Positions 48,170 to 56,451 of a stretch of 61,952 nucleotides of DNA are shown here, piece by piece. Both the position numbers and the translations under genes were made by a program. The DNA is from a virus. The notes beneath the pieces were generated by a model that was not told the DNA's origin, ran no database searches, and saw only the letters and a program-made list of their open reading frames with translations. Each line of letters begins with the position of its first letter. The stretch's first letter is position 1. The DNA is taken from IMG/VR virus record IMGVR_UViG_3300021960_000001, positions 1-61,952 of that record; one strand, given 5' to 3'.

Positions 48170-48652
48170 ATGACACCTGAAGAAGAAAAAGACAAAATAA
48201 TCTGGGCTATTATGTTCATAGGGGCGGTTTTAATTATAGGTATTTTTGTACAAAACATTAAAGCAGACCAAATAGTTCATAAGTTTAAATCACCTAGTTT
48301 TAACGGCGTTGGTACATCATCTCATTACCTAACTATAGAAAACCAAGAGTTCAGCCGTAAGCTGACTATTAAAGAAGAAATTAAAGCCTTGCAAGATGAA
48401 ATAGAAAGAGAAAAAGAAAATTCCACTCTTGCTAGATTCATGAGAAATCTTGAATCACGTGTCTATGCTGAACTATCTAGACAATTAGTTAACAACCTCT
48501 TTGGAGAAACACCTTCTGATTCAGGTACAATAGAACTAGAAGGAAACATTATTGAGTACACAAGCGATGGTGTTACATTAACGTTAAAAATTACGGAAGC
48601 AGATGGAACAGTTACTGAAATTACAATTCCTATTGGTACTTTTACTTTCTAG
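48170..48652 (+). CDS. csgF: CsgF-like curli secretion accessory protein
   Basis: 160 aa. N-terminal membrane/signal segment (residues about 9-30), then IVHKFKSPSFNGVG, which matches the mature N-terminus of CsgF (F-x-x-P-x-F-x-G), the part that plugs into CsgG in E. coli. The middle has an inserted charged helix, and the end EGNIIEYTSDGVTLTLKITE fits the CsgF C-terminal domain. GAGACGTAA ribosome-binding site. In E. coli CsgF sits at the CsgG pore exit. Confidence 0.85.
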   Translation: MTPEEEKDKIIWAIMFIGAVLIIGIFVQNIKADQIVHKFKSPSFNGVGTSSHYLTIENQEFSRKLTIKEEIKALQDEIEREKENSTLARFMRNLESRVYAELSRQLVNNLFGETPSDSGTIELEGNIIEYTSDGVTLTLKITEADGTVTEITIPIGTFTF

Positions 48653-49439
48653 CTGTTCTACGTTAGACCAAGTTGAAGATACGTACGAACATAGGTTTCA
48701 AAGACACAATGTAGTAAATATACAAGATTTACAATCCATTGATTTACGTGATGTTTCTGTTCCTAAAGTAAGTCCTGTTGTAGCTGTATATCCTTCAGCT
48801 TTTACTGACCAAACAGGACAAAGAAAAAGCAATAGTGAGTTTGCTTTATTTAGTACAGCCATCACCCAACAGCCTAATGCATTGCTTATAAGAGCACTTA
48901 AACACGCAGGAAACGGTAATTTCTTTAGGGTTGTAGAACGTGTGGGGCTAGATAATTTAACAAAAGAAAGACAACTTATACGGTCAGCTAGAGAACAATT
49001 TGCTAGTGATGAAGAAAAGAAAAAACAATTAGCACCGTTATTGTTTGCAGGTGTTTTGCTAGAAGGTGCTGTTATTAGTTATGAAGCTAATTTAGAATCA
49101 GGAGGTATCGGTGCTCGTTATCTTGGTATTGGCAATAGCGTGCAATACAGAGAGGATAATATAACAGTTAGCCTTAGGATGGTTTCTGTAGCAACAGGCG
49201 AGGTGTTATTAGAAGTATTGAGTCAGAAAACTATATTCAGCTATGGTAAATCTAATGATGTATTTAGGTTTATAGAAATGAATACTGAACTTGTAGAAAT
49301 AGAAGCAGGTAACGCAAGAAACGAGTCTTCTACTATTGCTTTAATGAAAGCTATTGAAGGCGGGGTATTAGAGATAATTAAGTTAGGTTACAAAAAAGGT
49401 TACTGGGTTTTACAAATAGAAGAAAAAACGGTAGAATGA
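48603..49439 (+). CDS. csgG: CsgG-like curli secretion pore lipoprotein
   Basis: 278 aa, the family's usual length. Lipoprotein signal FLLVLLLSSC with Cys18. Hallmarks of CsgG: VVAVYPSAFTDQTGQ, NALLIRALKHAGNGNFFRVV, ERQLIRSARE, EGAVISYEANLESGGIGARY, then LGIG, VATGEVLLEV and FRFIEM. In E. coli CsgG forms a nine-subunit outer-membrane channel. The constriction Phe56 is kept (F83), but Asn55 aligns with Leu82 and Tyr51 with a non-Tyr residue (alignment by eye). The first 50 bp overlap csgF. Confidence 0.93.
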   Translation: MEQLLKLQFLLVLLLSSCSTLDQVEDTYEHRFQRHNVVNIQDLQSIDLRDVSVPKVSPVVAVYPSAFTDQTGQRKSNSEFALFSTAITQQPNALLIRALKHAGNGNFFRVVERVGLDNLTKERQLIRSAREQFASDEEKKKQLAPLLFAGVLLEGAVISYEANLESGGIGARYLGIGNSVQYREDNITVSLRMVSVATGEVLLEVLSQKTIFSYGKSNDVFRFIEMNTELVEIEAGNARNESSTIALMKAIEGGVLEIIKLGYKKGYWVLQIEEKTVE

Positions 49440-49443
49440 AATT

Positions 49444-50175
49444 ATGATGATGAACAGATACATACAATTATTGCTGTGTTTTGTTTTATTACCGTTATAC
49501 GCTGCGGACAATGAAATTTATGTAGACCAGTCAGGTACTGGGGCTAACATAGATTTAGAACAGCTTGGTATATCTAATATTATTGGTGGGTTAGGTTCTT
49601 CTGCAGGTGATTTAACTGCTTTTGATTTAGACGGAAATACCATGACGCTAGACATTAATATGATTGGTGCTACTAATAAATTTCTTGGTGATATATACGC
49701 TGACAACTTTACAGGTGTATATAACTTTACGGGCGGTACAAATTCTTTTACGATTCAGGTAGACCCTACAAACGCTAATAGTTCAGACGGCTCTAATCAA
49801 AACGTAGCTGTTACTGGCAGTGGTAATACCTTTACATTAAATCAAGGAACATCAGCTATAGCTGCATCACTAGATTTAGATTGGATTATTCAAGGCTCTA
49901 ATAACACAGTAACATCTAATATTAATATTGATGGTGCTACTAACTATATGGATATAGATGGTTCTGATAATACAGTTACTTATACAGGTACGGGTGTGAA
50001 CGCATCAGCAGGTGGATATTTTTATTTAGACCACACAGGCGGTTCAAGAACTTTTAATATTCAACAACTGAGTACCCAAGATAATGACTGGCTCAAAATT
50101 ATGTCAATCTCTGGCACTTCTGCTTCTACTGTTTGTGTCGTTCAAAACGACCAAGGTACAAGCACAAGCTGTTGA
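49444..50175 (+). CDS. Secreted beta-rich protein, curlin-like candidate substrate
   Basis: 243 aa. Signal peptide YIQLLLCFVLLPLYAADNEI with likely cleavage after YA. Mature protein is Asn/Gly/Ser/Thr/Asp-rich with beta-solenoid-like elements: EIYVDQSGTGANIDLEQLG, SGNTFTLNQGTSA, SNNTVTSNINIDG, SDNTVTYTG. IYVDQSG and Asn-rich turns recall curlin repeats, but the classical S-x5-QxGxGNxA-x3-Q repeat is not clear. C-terminus has two Cys. Position between csgG and fecR suggests it is the exported cargo. Confidence 0.6.
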   Translation: MMMNRYIQLLLCFVLLPLYAADNEIYVDQSGTGANIDLEQLGISNIIGGLGSSAGDLTAFDLDGNTMTLDINMIGATNKFLGDIYADNFTGVYNFTGGTNSFTIQVDPTNANSSDGSNQNVAVTGSGNTFTLNQGTSAIAASLDLDWIIQGSNNTVTSNINIDGATNYMDIDGSDNTVTYTGTGVNASAGGYFYLDHTGGSRTFNIQQLSTQDNDWLKIMSISGTSASTVCVVQNDQGTSTSC

Positions 50176-51205
50176 CATTGGAGACATTTCTGAGCTAAAT
50201 GGTTCAGCACAAATAGTAAGAGACAAGCCATACGACGTTAACGTAAAATTTGCTATACAAAGTAATGACGAAGCTATTACTAAAGATGGTAGAATGGCTA
50301 TTACTTTTTTAGATGAGTCTGTAGTAAAATTAACTGAACACTCGCAACTACTTATCGATGAATATATTTATGACCCTGACCCAAGCAAATCTAAAATGGC
50401 TCTTACCTTTGGTCTTGGGACAGCACGGTTTATTACTGGTAATTTAAACCGCATAGATAAACAAAATATTACTCTTAAAACTCCTACAGCCAATATAGCA
50501 ATAAGAGGTACAGACTTTACAGCTACAGTAGATGAACTAGGTCGTAGTCTTATAATATTATTGCCAGATGCTTCAGGTTTATCTAGTGGTGAAATAGAAG
50601 TGGTTACGGCTATGGGTACGGTACTTTTAAATAAACCATATCAAGCTACAACTGTTAGCGTTTTTGAGTCACCTCCAAGCAAACCAGTTATTTTAGATTT
50701 AACGTTAGATATTATTGATAATATGTTAATAGTTACTCCACCTAAAGAAGAAGAACGTGTAGAAGAAGAAACCACAACTGTTCAAACAGACAGTGTTTTA
50801 GATTTTAACGATTTAGATATTGATTACTTAGCAGAAGATTACTTATCAGAGGACGAACTAGATTTTACAGAACTCGATATTAATTTTCTAGATGTAAATT
50901 ATCTTGAAGACCTTCTTAATGTATTAGACGCATTAGCCATAGCAGAAGATGAAGACGCTTTAGCCCAAGCCACAAGCACACAAATATCTGGAACTCTTTT
51001 AGGTAAAGACCCAGACACCCAAATAACTGCCTTAATAACAGGCAACGTTATTAGTTTACGAAGACAAGTAAACGAAAGCGTAAGAGTAGATTTGAACGGT
51101 AGTGATGCGTATACTGTAATTTTGATACAAGACGGAGTATCTAATATAATCAAGGTGAATGGAGGAAGCGATAGTGTTATAACTATTACGCAAAATGATG
51201 GATGA
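50084..51205 (+). CDS. Periplasmic FecR-domain protein
   Basis: 373 aa. Signal peptide SLALLLLLFVSFKTTKVQAQ is encoded in the 92-bp overlap with the upstream gene. FecR domain at about residues 30-190: GDISELNGSAQIVRDKPYDV, GRMAITFLDESVVKLTEHSQ, LGTARFITG, PTANIAIRGTDFTATVD. The C-terminal half is acidic with LDFNDLDIDYLAEDYLSEDE and similar repeats. In bacteria FecR-domain proteins are often paired with CHASE2 cyclases, as here; it may sense or bind a periplasmic partner. ATGA overlap with the cyclase. Confidence 0.82.
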   Translation: MTGSKLCQSLALLLLLFVSFKTTKVQAQAVDIGDISELNGSAQIVRDKPYDVNVKFAIQSNDEAITKDGRMAITFLDESVVKLTEHSQLLIDEYIYDPDPSKSKMALTFGLGTARFITGNLNRIDKQNITLKTPTANIAIRGTDFTATVDELGRSLIILLPDASGLSSGEIEVVTAMGTVLLNKPYQATTVSVFESPPSKPVILDLTLDIIDNMLIVTPPKEEERVEEETTTVQTDSVLDFNDLDIDYLAEDYLSEDELDFTELDINFLDVNYLEDLLNVLDALAIAEDEDALAQATSTQISGTLLGKDPDTQITALITGNVISLRRQVNESVRVDLNGSDAYTVILIQDGVSNIIKVNGGSDSVITITQNDG

Positions 51206-52938
51206 AAAAACTTTTTATACTACCCCTACTATTAATTCTTGCACTGCCGTTAGTGTTTCAATCAACACCCACAGAAATATTAAAACTTAAAGTATTTGAT
51301 ACGTTTATAAAACACCAAGAACCTTCTGGTAATTTTGTTATTCTTAATATTACAGAAGAAGACGTTGAACGTGAAGGTGGCTATCCTTTACCTAGAAAAA
51401 GATTAGCGGATATACAACTAGAGTTATTAGGTAAAGGTGCTCTTGGTGTTGGTTGGGTCATAAGTTTTCCACAGCCTGATAGACTTATGGGCGATGAAGA
51501 TTTTGCTAGGTCTTTAGGATATGCTCCTAGTGTTCTAGCAATGTTTGAAACAAATAGTGGTCAATATCCTAAAACCACAGGAACTGTTATAAAAGGCAAT
51601 GATACTGGTGGTATACTTACAACGGGAGTCAAGGAAAATTTCTACACCTATCAAAATATATTACAAGGAATCGCCAGTGCTCCCACCGAAGTAGACCAAC
51701 TAGTTAGACGAGTTCCTTTACTATTACGAACACCTGACGGTTGGGTAGCTTCTTTTGGCACACAAATATATAAAGCCTTGTTTGGTGTAAAAAGCTACAT
51801 CATAACTACAAACGAAAACGGTATACAAGAAATAGCTATACGAGGTATACCGCCTGTCAAAACAGATAGTCTTGGTCGTAAGTGGATTAGTTGGGTAGAT
51901 ACACCAGAAACTAATTTAAAAGAAATGGATGTAAACGGTAAGTTTGTGTTTGTAGGTGTAACCGCTAACGGCGTTATGCCGCAGGTTGCTACACCAGTTG
52001 GTTTACTAGAACCGCATAAAATACAAGCAGCACTAGCAGAGTCTCTTTTAATTCAAAATAGTCCTTTTATACCAGATTACGCCCTAGCTTTAGAACTACT
52101 TATTTTCATAGCGTCTGTAGGGCTCGTATGGGCTTTTATAAGCTATTTAGGTATAACGTGGGGCGTAAGCTTAGCTTTACTTACGATGGCTTTAACGGGC
52201 TTCTACGGTTATTACAGCATAACTACAGGTGTTTTAATAGATATTACGTGGTCTTTAGTTTCTCAGTTTATCACAGGAGCCATAGCTTTTTATTTAAGAT
52301 TTAGAGAACAATATAAATTAAGGCAACAAATTAAAAAGCAGTTTGAACATTACTTAGACCCACGACAAGTTAAACGTTTACAAAAAGACCCTAGCTTATT
52401 AAAACTAGGAGGAGAAAAAAGAAGATGTACTTTCTTGTTCACAGACGTTAGAGGATTTACAGCTTTATCAGAAACGTTACCTCCTGAAGAAGTAACAACA
52501 ATAATGAATAAAGCATTAACTATACAATCAGAAGCAGTGCAAAAATATGGTGGCATGGTAGATAAGTATATTGGAGATGCAATGATGGCTATCTTTAATG
52601 CACCTATGGATTTACTACACCACGAAAGCATAGCAGTAGAATGTGCTAAAGAAATACAAGAAAATATAATAAAAGCCGATATTGGTGTTGAGATTGGAGT
52701 AGGTGTAAATACAGGCGAAGCTGTTATAGGCAACATGGGTAGTGATACTAGATTTGATTATTCAGCTATAGGAGACGCTGTAAACACCGCTGCTAGACTA
52801 GAATCAGCGACTAAAGAAGCGGGTGTAAACATACTTATAGGCAAAGAAACAGAAAAATATTCAGGCATAACTTTGAAACCGCTAAAACCAATAAAAGTAA
52901 AAGGTAAAGAAAAACCTTTAAAAATATACACTTTTTGA
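51202..52938 (+). CDS. CHASE2-domain adenylate cyclase (class III)
   Basis: 578 aa. One N-terminal membrane helix, a periplasmic CHASE2 sensor (about residues 25-290; ILNITEEDVEREGGYPLPRK), three membrane helices (about 292-385), then a class III cyclase domain: LFTDVRGFTALSE (D415), VDKYIGDAMMAIFN (D459) and YSAIGDAVNTAARLE (D525, N528, R532). All catalytic metal and transition-state residues are present; Asp525 suggests ATP rather than GTP. It should make cAMP in response to a periplasmic signal. Confidence 0.92.
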   Translation: MKKLFILPLLLILALPLVFQSTPTEILKLKVFDTFIKHQEPSGNFVILNITEEDVEREGGYPLPRKRLADIQLELLGKGALGVGWVISFPQPDRLMGDEDFARSLGYAPSVLAMFETNSGQYPKTTGTVIKGNDTGGILTTGVKENFYTYQNILQGIASAPTEVDQLVRRVPLLLRTPDGWVASFGTQIYKALFGVKSYIITTNENGIQEIAIRGIPPVKTDSLGRKWISWVDTPETNLKEMDVNGKFVFVGVTANGVMPQVATPVGLLEPHKIQAALAESLLIQNSPFIPDYALALELLIFIASVGLVWAFISYLGITWGVSLALLTMALTGFYGYYSITTGVLIDITWSLVSQFITGAIAFYLRFREQYKLRQQIKKQFEHYLDPRQVKRLQKDPSLLKLGGEKRRCTFLFTDVRGFTALSETLPPEEVTTIMNKALTIQSEAVQKYGGMVDKYIGDAMMAIFNAPMDLLHHESIAVECAKEIQENIIKADIGVEIGVGVNTGEAVIGNMGSDTRFDYSAIGDAVNTAARLESATKEAGVNILIGKETEKYSGITLKPLKPIKVKGKEKPLKIYTF

Positions 52939-53023
52939 TATATAATCAATATATCAGCCGTTGTGCTGCAGCTTACGGGGTGAGCTTTAACTCGCAAATA
53001 CGTGTAAACACGCTGGAGAAACA

Positions 53024-53131
53024 ATGACTGGAGTAGATAAGAAGACATACCTAAAGAAAAAAGGGAGCCGTTCGGACTTCTATATATACACGTCTAAAGG
53101 AAAAAAGATAAAATCTAGGAGCCGTTTCTAA
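53024..53131 (+). CDS. Small basic protein, 35 aa
   Basis: CTGGAGAAACA before ATG at 53024; stop overlaps the next ATG (TAATG). MTGVDKKTYLKKKGSRSDFY then Lys/Arg/Ser-rich. The 85-bp gap upstream holds TATAAT-like sequence (about 52944) and a short CGTGT/ACACG hairpin. Confidence 0.5.
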   Translation: MTGVDKKTYLKKKGSRSDFYIYTSKGKKIKSRSRF

Positions 53132-53676
53132 TGGCTTTATCTCTTATCAAGAATCCAGAACTAAGTTATCAAGAAGCTTGTGAGTTTTTTGATTATAAAG
53201 AAAATAAAATAAAGTTTCAAAATAAAATAAAAGAGTTTGAAGCAGCGATTACTAAACACTGCGAAGAAAACAATAATCAAGATTTAAACAGCCAAATAAC
53301 AGGTCAGACTGAAGGGGCTGTTACGCATAACTTTGCAGATGGTCAATATATAAGACAAATTGTCATGCCTAAAGGGTTATTAGTTACAACTAAAATACAT
53401 GCTAAAAATCATCCTTTCTTTATTATGAAAGGAGAAGCTTCTATCTACAGTAATGATGGAGTAGAACGTATAAAAGCACCTTTTCATGGAATAACTGAAG
53501 CAGGAACAAAAAGAGTTTTATATATTCATGAAGAATGTACTTTTATAACAGTACATAGAACAGATTGTTTAAGTATAGATGACGTTGTAAATGAAATAAC
53601 AGTTGATGATTTTTCTAAACTAAACTTAAAAGGTTTTGATATAAAACAAATAGATAAAATAATGGAGAAAATTTAA
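53131..53676 (+). CDS. Cupin-fold protein
   Basis: 181 aa. Residues about 70-150 form a cupin barrel: GQYIRQIVMPKGLLVTTKIH, then HPFFIMKGEASIYSNDGVER and APFHGITEAGTKRVLYIHEE, CTFITVHRTD. Phage proteins with this pattern are common near tail genes; they may bind metal through the His residues. Function unknown. One-base overlap with the next gene. Confidence 0.75.
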   Translation: MALSLIKNPELSYQEACEFFDYKENKIKFQNKIKEFEAAITKHCEENNNQDLNSQITGQTEGAVTHNFADGQYIRQIVMPKGLLVTTKIHAKNHPFFIMKGEASIYSNDGVERIKAPFHGITEAGTKRVLYIHEECTFITVHRTDCLSIDDVVNEITVDDFSKLNLKGFDIKQIDKIMEKI

Positions 53677-54665
53677 TGGCGTTAGCAAGTATAGCGACAG
53701 CCATAGCGGTTGGGGTGGGAACAAATTTAATCACTAAAAAAATTGTTGGCGACCCCGATATGCCTGCACAAATCGGTAGTGGAACTTCTCCTTCGTTAAC
53801 CCCAGGAGCAGATATAGACATCAATCCTATAATGGGTAGTGAGGTTCAAGAATTTGGTGATTTTAAATTTGAAAATTTAACTTCTCCAGAAGATGGGCAA
53901 AAAGAAATGATATTAGCCCAACTAGAAGAAGCAGGGGTAGATGTAGCTGATTTAGACCAATACGGTATTGCAGGTATGGCTGTTGGTGGTTATTTAAACA
54001 GGGCTAACGGCGGTAATTTAGGATTAATGGCTTTATTAAAAGAACAAGGTCTTATTCCTGAAGATAAACCAAAAAGTTTATCGGGTGTTGTTGATGTAGA
54101 TTTTTCTGAAATAGCGGAACCAAAACCAGAAGATTTATTAGAAGAACAAATGATGGCAGATATAAACTTTGAAATGCCTGATGTTCCTATGCCTGAAAAT
54201 CCTTTAACAAACTTACAAAAAGTAGAATCGTTTATAGATAACCAAAATCCTATGGTGTCTGATGCAATATATAGTGGTTTGGGAAGTATAGGCTCAGCTT
54301 TGTTTGGTGAATTATTTGGTTTAAACGATAAAAAACGTAAAGGCAGTTTAGTGAAAACTGAAACACTTCCTGGAAACTCTAACAGAAGAAGAAACCAGTT
54401 AGATAAAATTTCACCTATTGGGGGTTCTAGTGTAACTTTTGCTAACGAAGGCAAAGTATTACAAAGACCAATGTTTATGCCTAATGGGGGTCCTATGCGA
54501 GGTCCAGGTGGTCCAAAAGATGATTTAATACCAGTAATGGCAAGTAACGGAGAATATATGTTATCCAAAGCGGCAGTAGATGCAGCAGGTGGCGGCAGTC
54601 ATGCTAAAGGAATTGCTGTTTTAGATAAATTTAACAAAATGGGAAATAAGAGATATGGCGTCTAG
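53676..54665 (+). CDS. Virion-associated protein with Gly-rich C-terminal motif
   Basis: 329 aa. Hydrophobic N-terminus (ASIATAIAVGVGTNLI), then LAQLEEAGVDVADLDQYGIA, GMAVGGYLNRANGGNL and a C-terminus PGGPKDDLIPVMASNGEYML, SKAAVDAAGGGSHAKG. The last pattern recurs in phage virion and tail proteins. Overlaps the next gene by 11 bp. Likely an internal virion or ejection protein. Confidence 0.65.
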   Translation: MALASIATAIAVGVGTNLITKKIVGDPDMPAQIGSGTSPSLTPGADIDINPIMGSEVQEFGDFKFENLTSPEDGQKEMILAQLEEAGVDVADLDQYGIAGMAVGGYLNRANGGNLGLMALLKEQGLIPEDKPKSLSGVVDVDFSEIAEPKPEDLLEEQMMADINFEMPDVPMPENPLTNLQKVESFIDNQNPMVSDAIYSGLGSIGSALFGELFGLNDKKRKGSLVKTETLPGNSNRRRNQLDKISPIGGSSVTFANEGKVLQRPMFMPNGGPMRGPGGPKDDLIPVMASNGEYMLSKAAVDAAGGGSHAKGIAVLDKFNKMGNKRYGV

Positions 54666-56451
54666 AGAAGAACAAGAATATTCCAGTCAAGCCCCCGCCC
54701 CGTATATAGGGCAGTTTTTACAACAGGATATATTTCCTTTTGCACAACAGTTTTTAAGGCAACAGTTTCAAAACTTAGGTCAAGCTGATTCAAGTCCATT
54801 TACTTACACAGGACAAAGAGTTGCTGATTTTGACCCTAGAGAACTTTATGGTATGGAACTTGCTGATTCAGCGATTGGTAGTTACAGACCGTACTTAGGT
54901 GCACAGGCAGATTTACTAGACGAAGCAGCAGGAATATCTAGAGGAGCATTAGCTAGAGGACAAGACGAAATTACAGCAGGTCTTGGTGCAGGTAGAGGAT
55001 TATCTAGTTTAGGTGCTGACCTTACTAGAGGTGCTCAATTCGACACTACAGGTAGAGACTTATTAGCAGGAGCACAACAAAGACAATCAGGTAGAGGTCT
55101 TATAGAAGGAGCACGATTTGGTCAGTCTGGTAGAGATTACCTTATGGGCGGAGTTCCAGGATTTAGTGAAGCTCAACAGTTAACTAGGGCGGGTGCACCT
55201 AATTTAGATTTAGCTAGAACTGAAACAGCGTCAGCTAGACCAGAGTTCGGTGGTGCTAGAGCAGGATTAAGTAGAGCAGAACAAACAGGTTATGGTTCTA
55301 CAGGAAGTTTTGACCCTAGAGGAATAGCAAGTTTTTATAATCCATTTGAAGAAGACGTAGTACAACAAACACTAAAAGACGTTAGAGAAGGGTTAGCTAA
55401 AAGTGATATGGGTCTTAGAGACGAAGCTGTTAGTGGAGGAGCTTTTGGCGGTTCTAGGTCACGAATGAGACGTGATGAACTTGCAGAAAATGTTGCAAGA
55501 GGAGCAGCAGAACAAGTAGGAGCTATCCGTAGTGGTGGTTATTCTGATGCAGCAAATAGAGCACAACAAGCTTTTGAAGCACAGCAGCAAAGACAAGCAG
55601 GTCTTGCAGGATTACAGTCAGGATTAGCAGGACAGTTAGGTGGTTTCGCAGGTCAAGAAGCACAAAGTGCTTTAGCAAGAGGTAGGCAGTTTGGCGACCT
55701 TTCTTCAACTGAAGCTCAAAATCAATTAGCTAGAGCTTCACAGTTGGGAAGTTTAGAAGCACAACAAGCACAGGCTAAATTAAATACAGGTCAAGCATTA
55801 AACGCTTCTGAACAAGCAGCAATAGATAATGCAATGTCTAGAGGACAACAGTTAAATACTTTAGACCAACAAAGATTTGCTAATCAAATGCAACAAGGAC
55901 AGCAGTTATCTAACATTGACCAACAAAGATTTGCTAATCAACTACAACAAGGCTCACAACTAGGTGCTTTAGGACAACAACAGTTCGGTATGGGGCTACA
56001 GGGTGGTCAAGGATTAGCAGGACTAGGTCAACAAACAGCAGGTGCATTAAGTGGTTTCGGTGGTCAATACGGCGGTATGGCTAGTTTATTACCACAACTA
56101 CAACAACAAGATATTTCATCGATGATGGGTATGGGTGGACTAGGTAGAGGAAGACAACAGTCCTTAATGGATTTGAACTACCAAAACTTTACAGGTCAAT
56201 ACAACTTACCTATGCAAACGTTACAAAACGTTGGAGCACTTACAGCTTCTCTTGGACCTATGGCAGGTGGCTACGGCTATGCAGGTGGTGCACAAGCTCC
56301 TTACGGTAATTACTCACCCACAGGAACTATGGGAACAGGGTTGATGAATCAAGGTATAGCAGGTCTTAATCCTGCTCCTGGTCAACAAACACAGGGACCA
56401 GTTAAAAGATTCCCTAACTTCTCAATTCAAAACATGGGGATACAGTTTTAA
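54655..56451 (+). CDS. Gln/Gly/Ala-rich internal virion protein
   Basis: 598 aa. Starts ...PAPYIGQFLQQDIFPFAQQF. The central 400 residues are Gln/Gly/Ala/Arg-rich coiled repeats (for example DQQRFANQMQQGQQLSN, twice in variants). C-terminus has a PxQ-rich tail. Composition fits an ejection protein that travels with the DNA. One-base overlap with the next gene. Confidence 0.65.
   Translation: MASREEQEYSSQAPAPYIGQFLQQDIFPFAQQFLRQQFQNLGQADSSPFTYTGQRVADFDPRELYGMELADSAIGSYRPYLGAQADLLDEAAGISRGALARGQDEITAGLGAGRGLSSLGADLTRGAQFDTTGRDLLAGAQQRQSGRGLIEGARFGQSGRDYLMGGVPGFSEAQQLTRAGAPNLDLARTETASARPEFGGARAGLSRAEQTGYGSTGSFDPRGIASFYNPFEEDVVQQTLKDVREGLAKSDMGLRDEAVSGGAFGGSRSRMRRDELAENVARGAAEQVGAIRSGGYSDAANRAQQAFEAQQQRQAGLAGLQSGLAGQLGGFAGQEAQSALARGRQFGDLSSTEAQNQLARASQLGSLEAQQAQAKLNTGQALNASEQAAIDNAMSRGQQLNTLDQQRFANQMQQGQQLSNIDQQRFANQLQQGSQLGALGQQQFGMGLQGGQGLAGLGQQTAGALSGFGGQYGGMASLLPQLQQQDISSMMGMGGLGRGRQQSLMDLNYQNFTGQYNLPMQTLQNVGALTASLGPMAGGYGYAGGAQAPYGNYSPTGTMGTGLMNQGIAGLNPAPGQQTQGPVKRFPNFSIQNMGIQF

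Noticed and set aside
49444-50175. Definite curlin (CsgA/CsgB) assignment
   Set aside because: The regular SxxxxxQxGxGNxAxxxQ repeat is not visible, so it is listed only as a candidate substrate.
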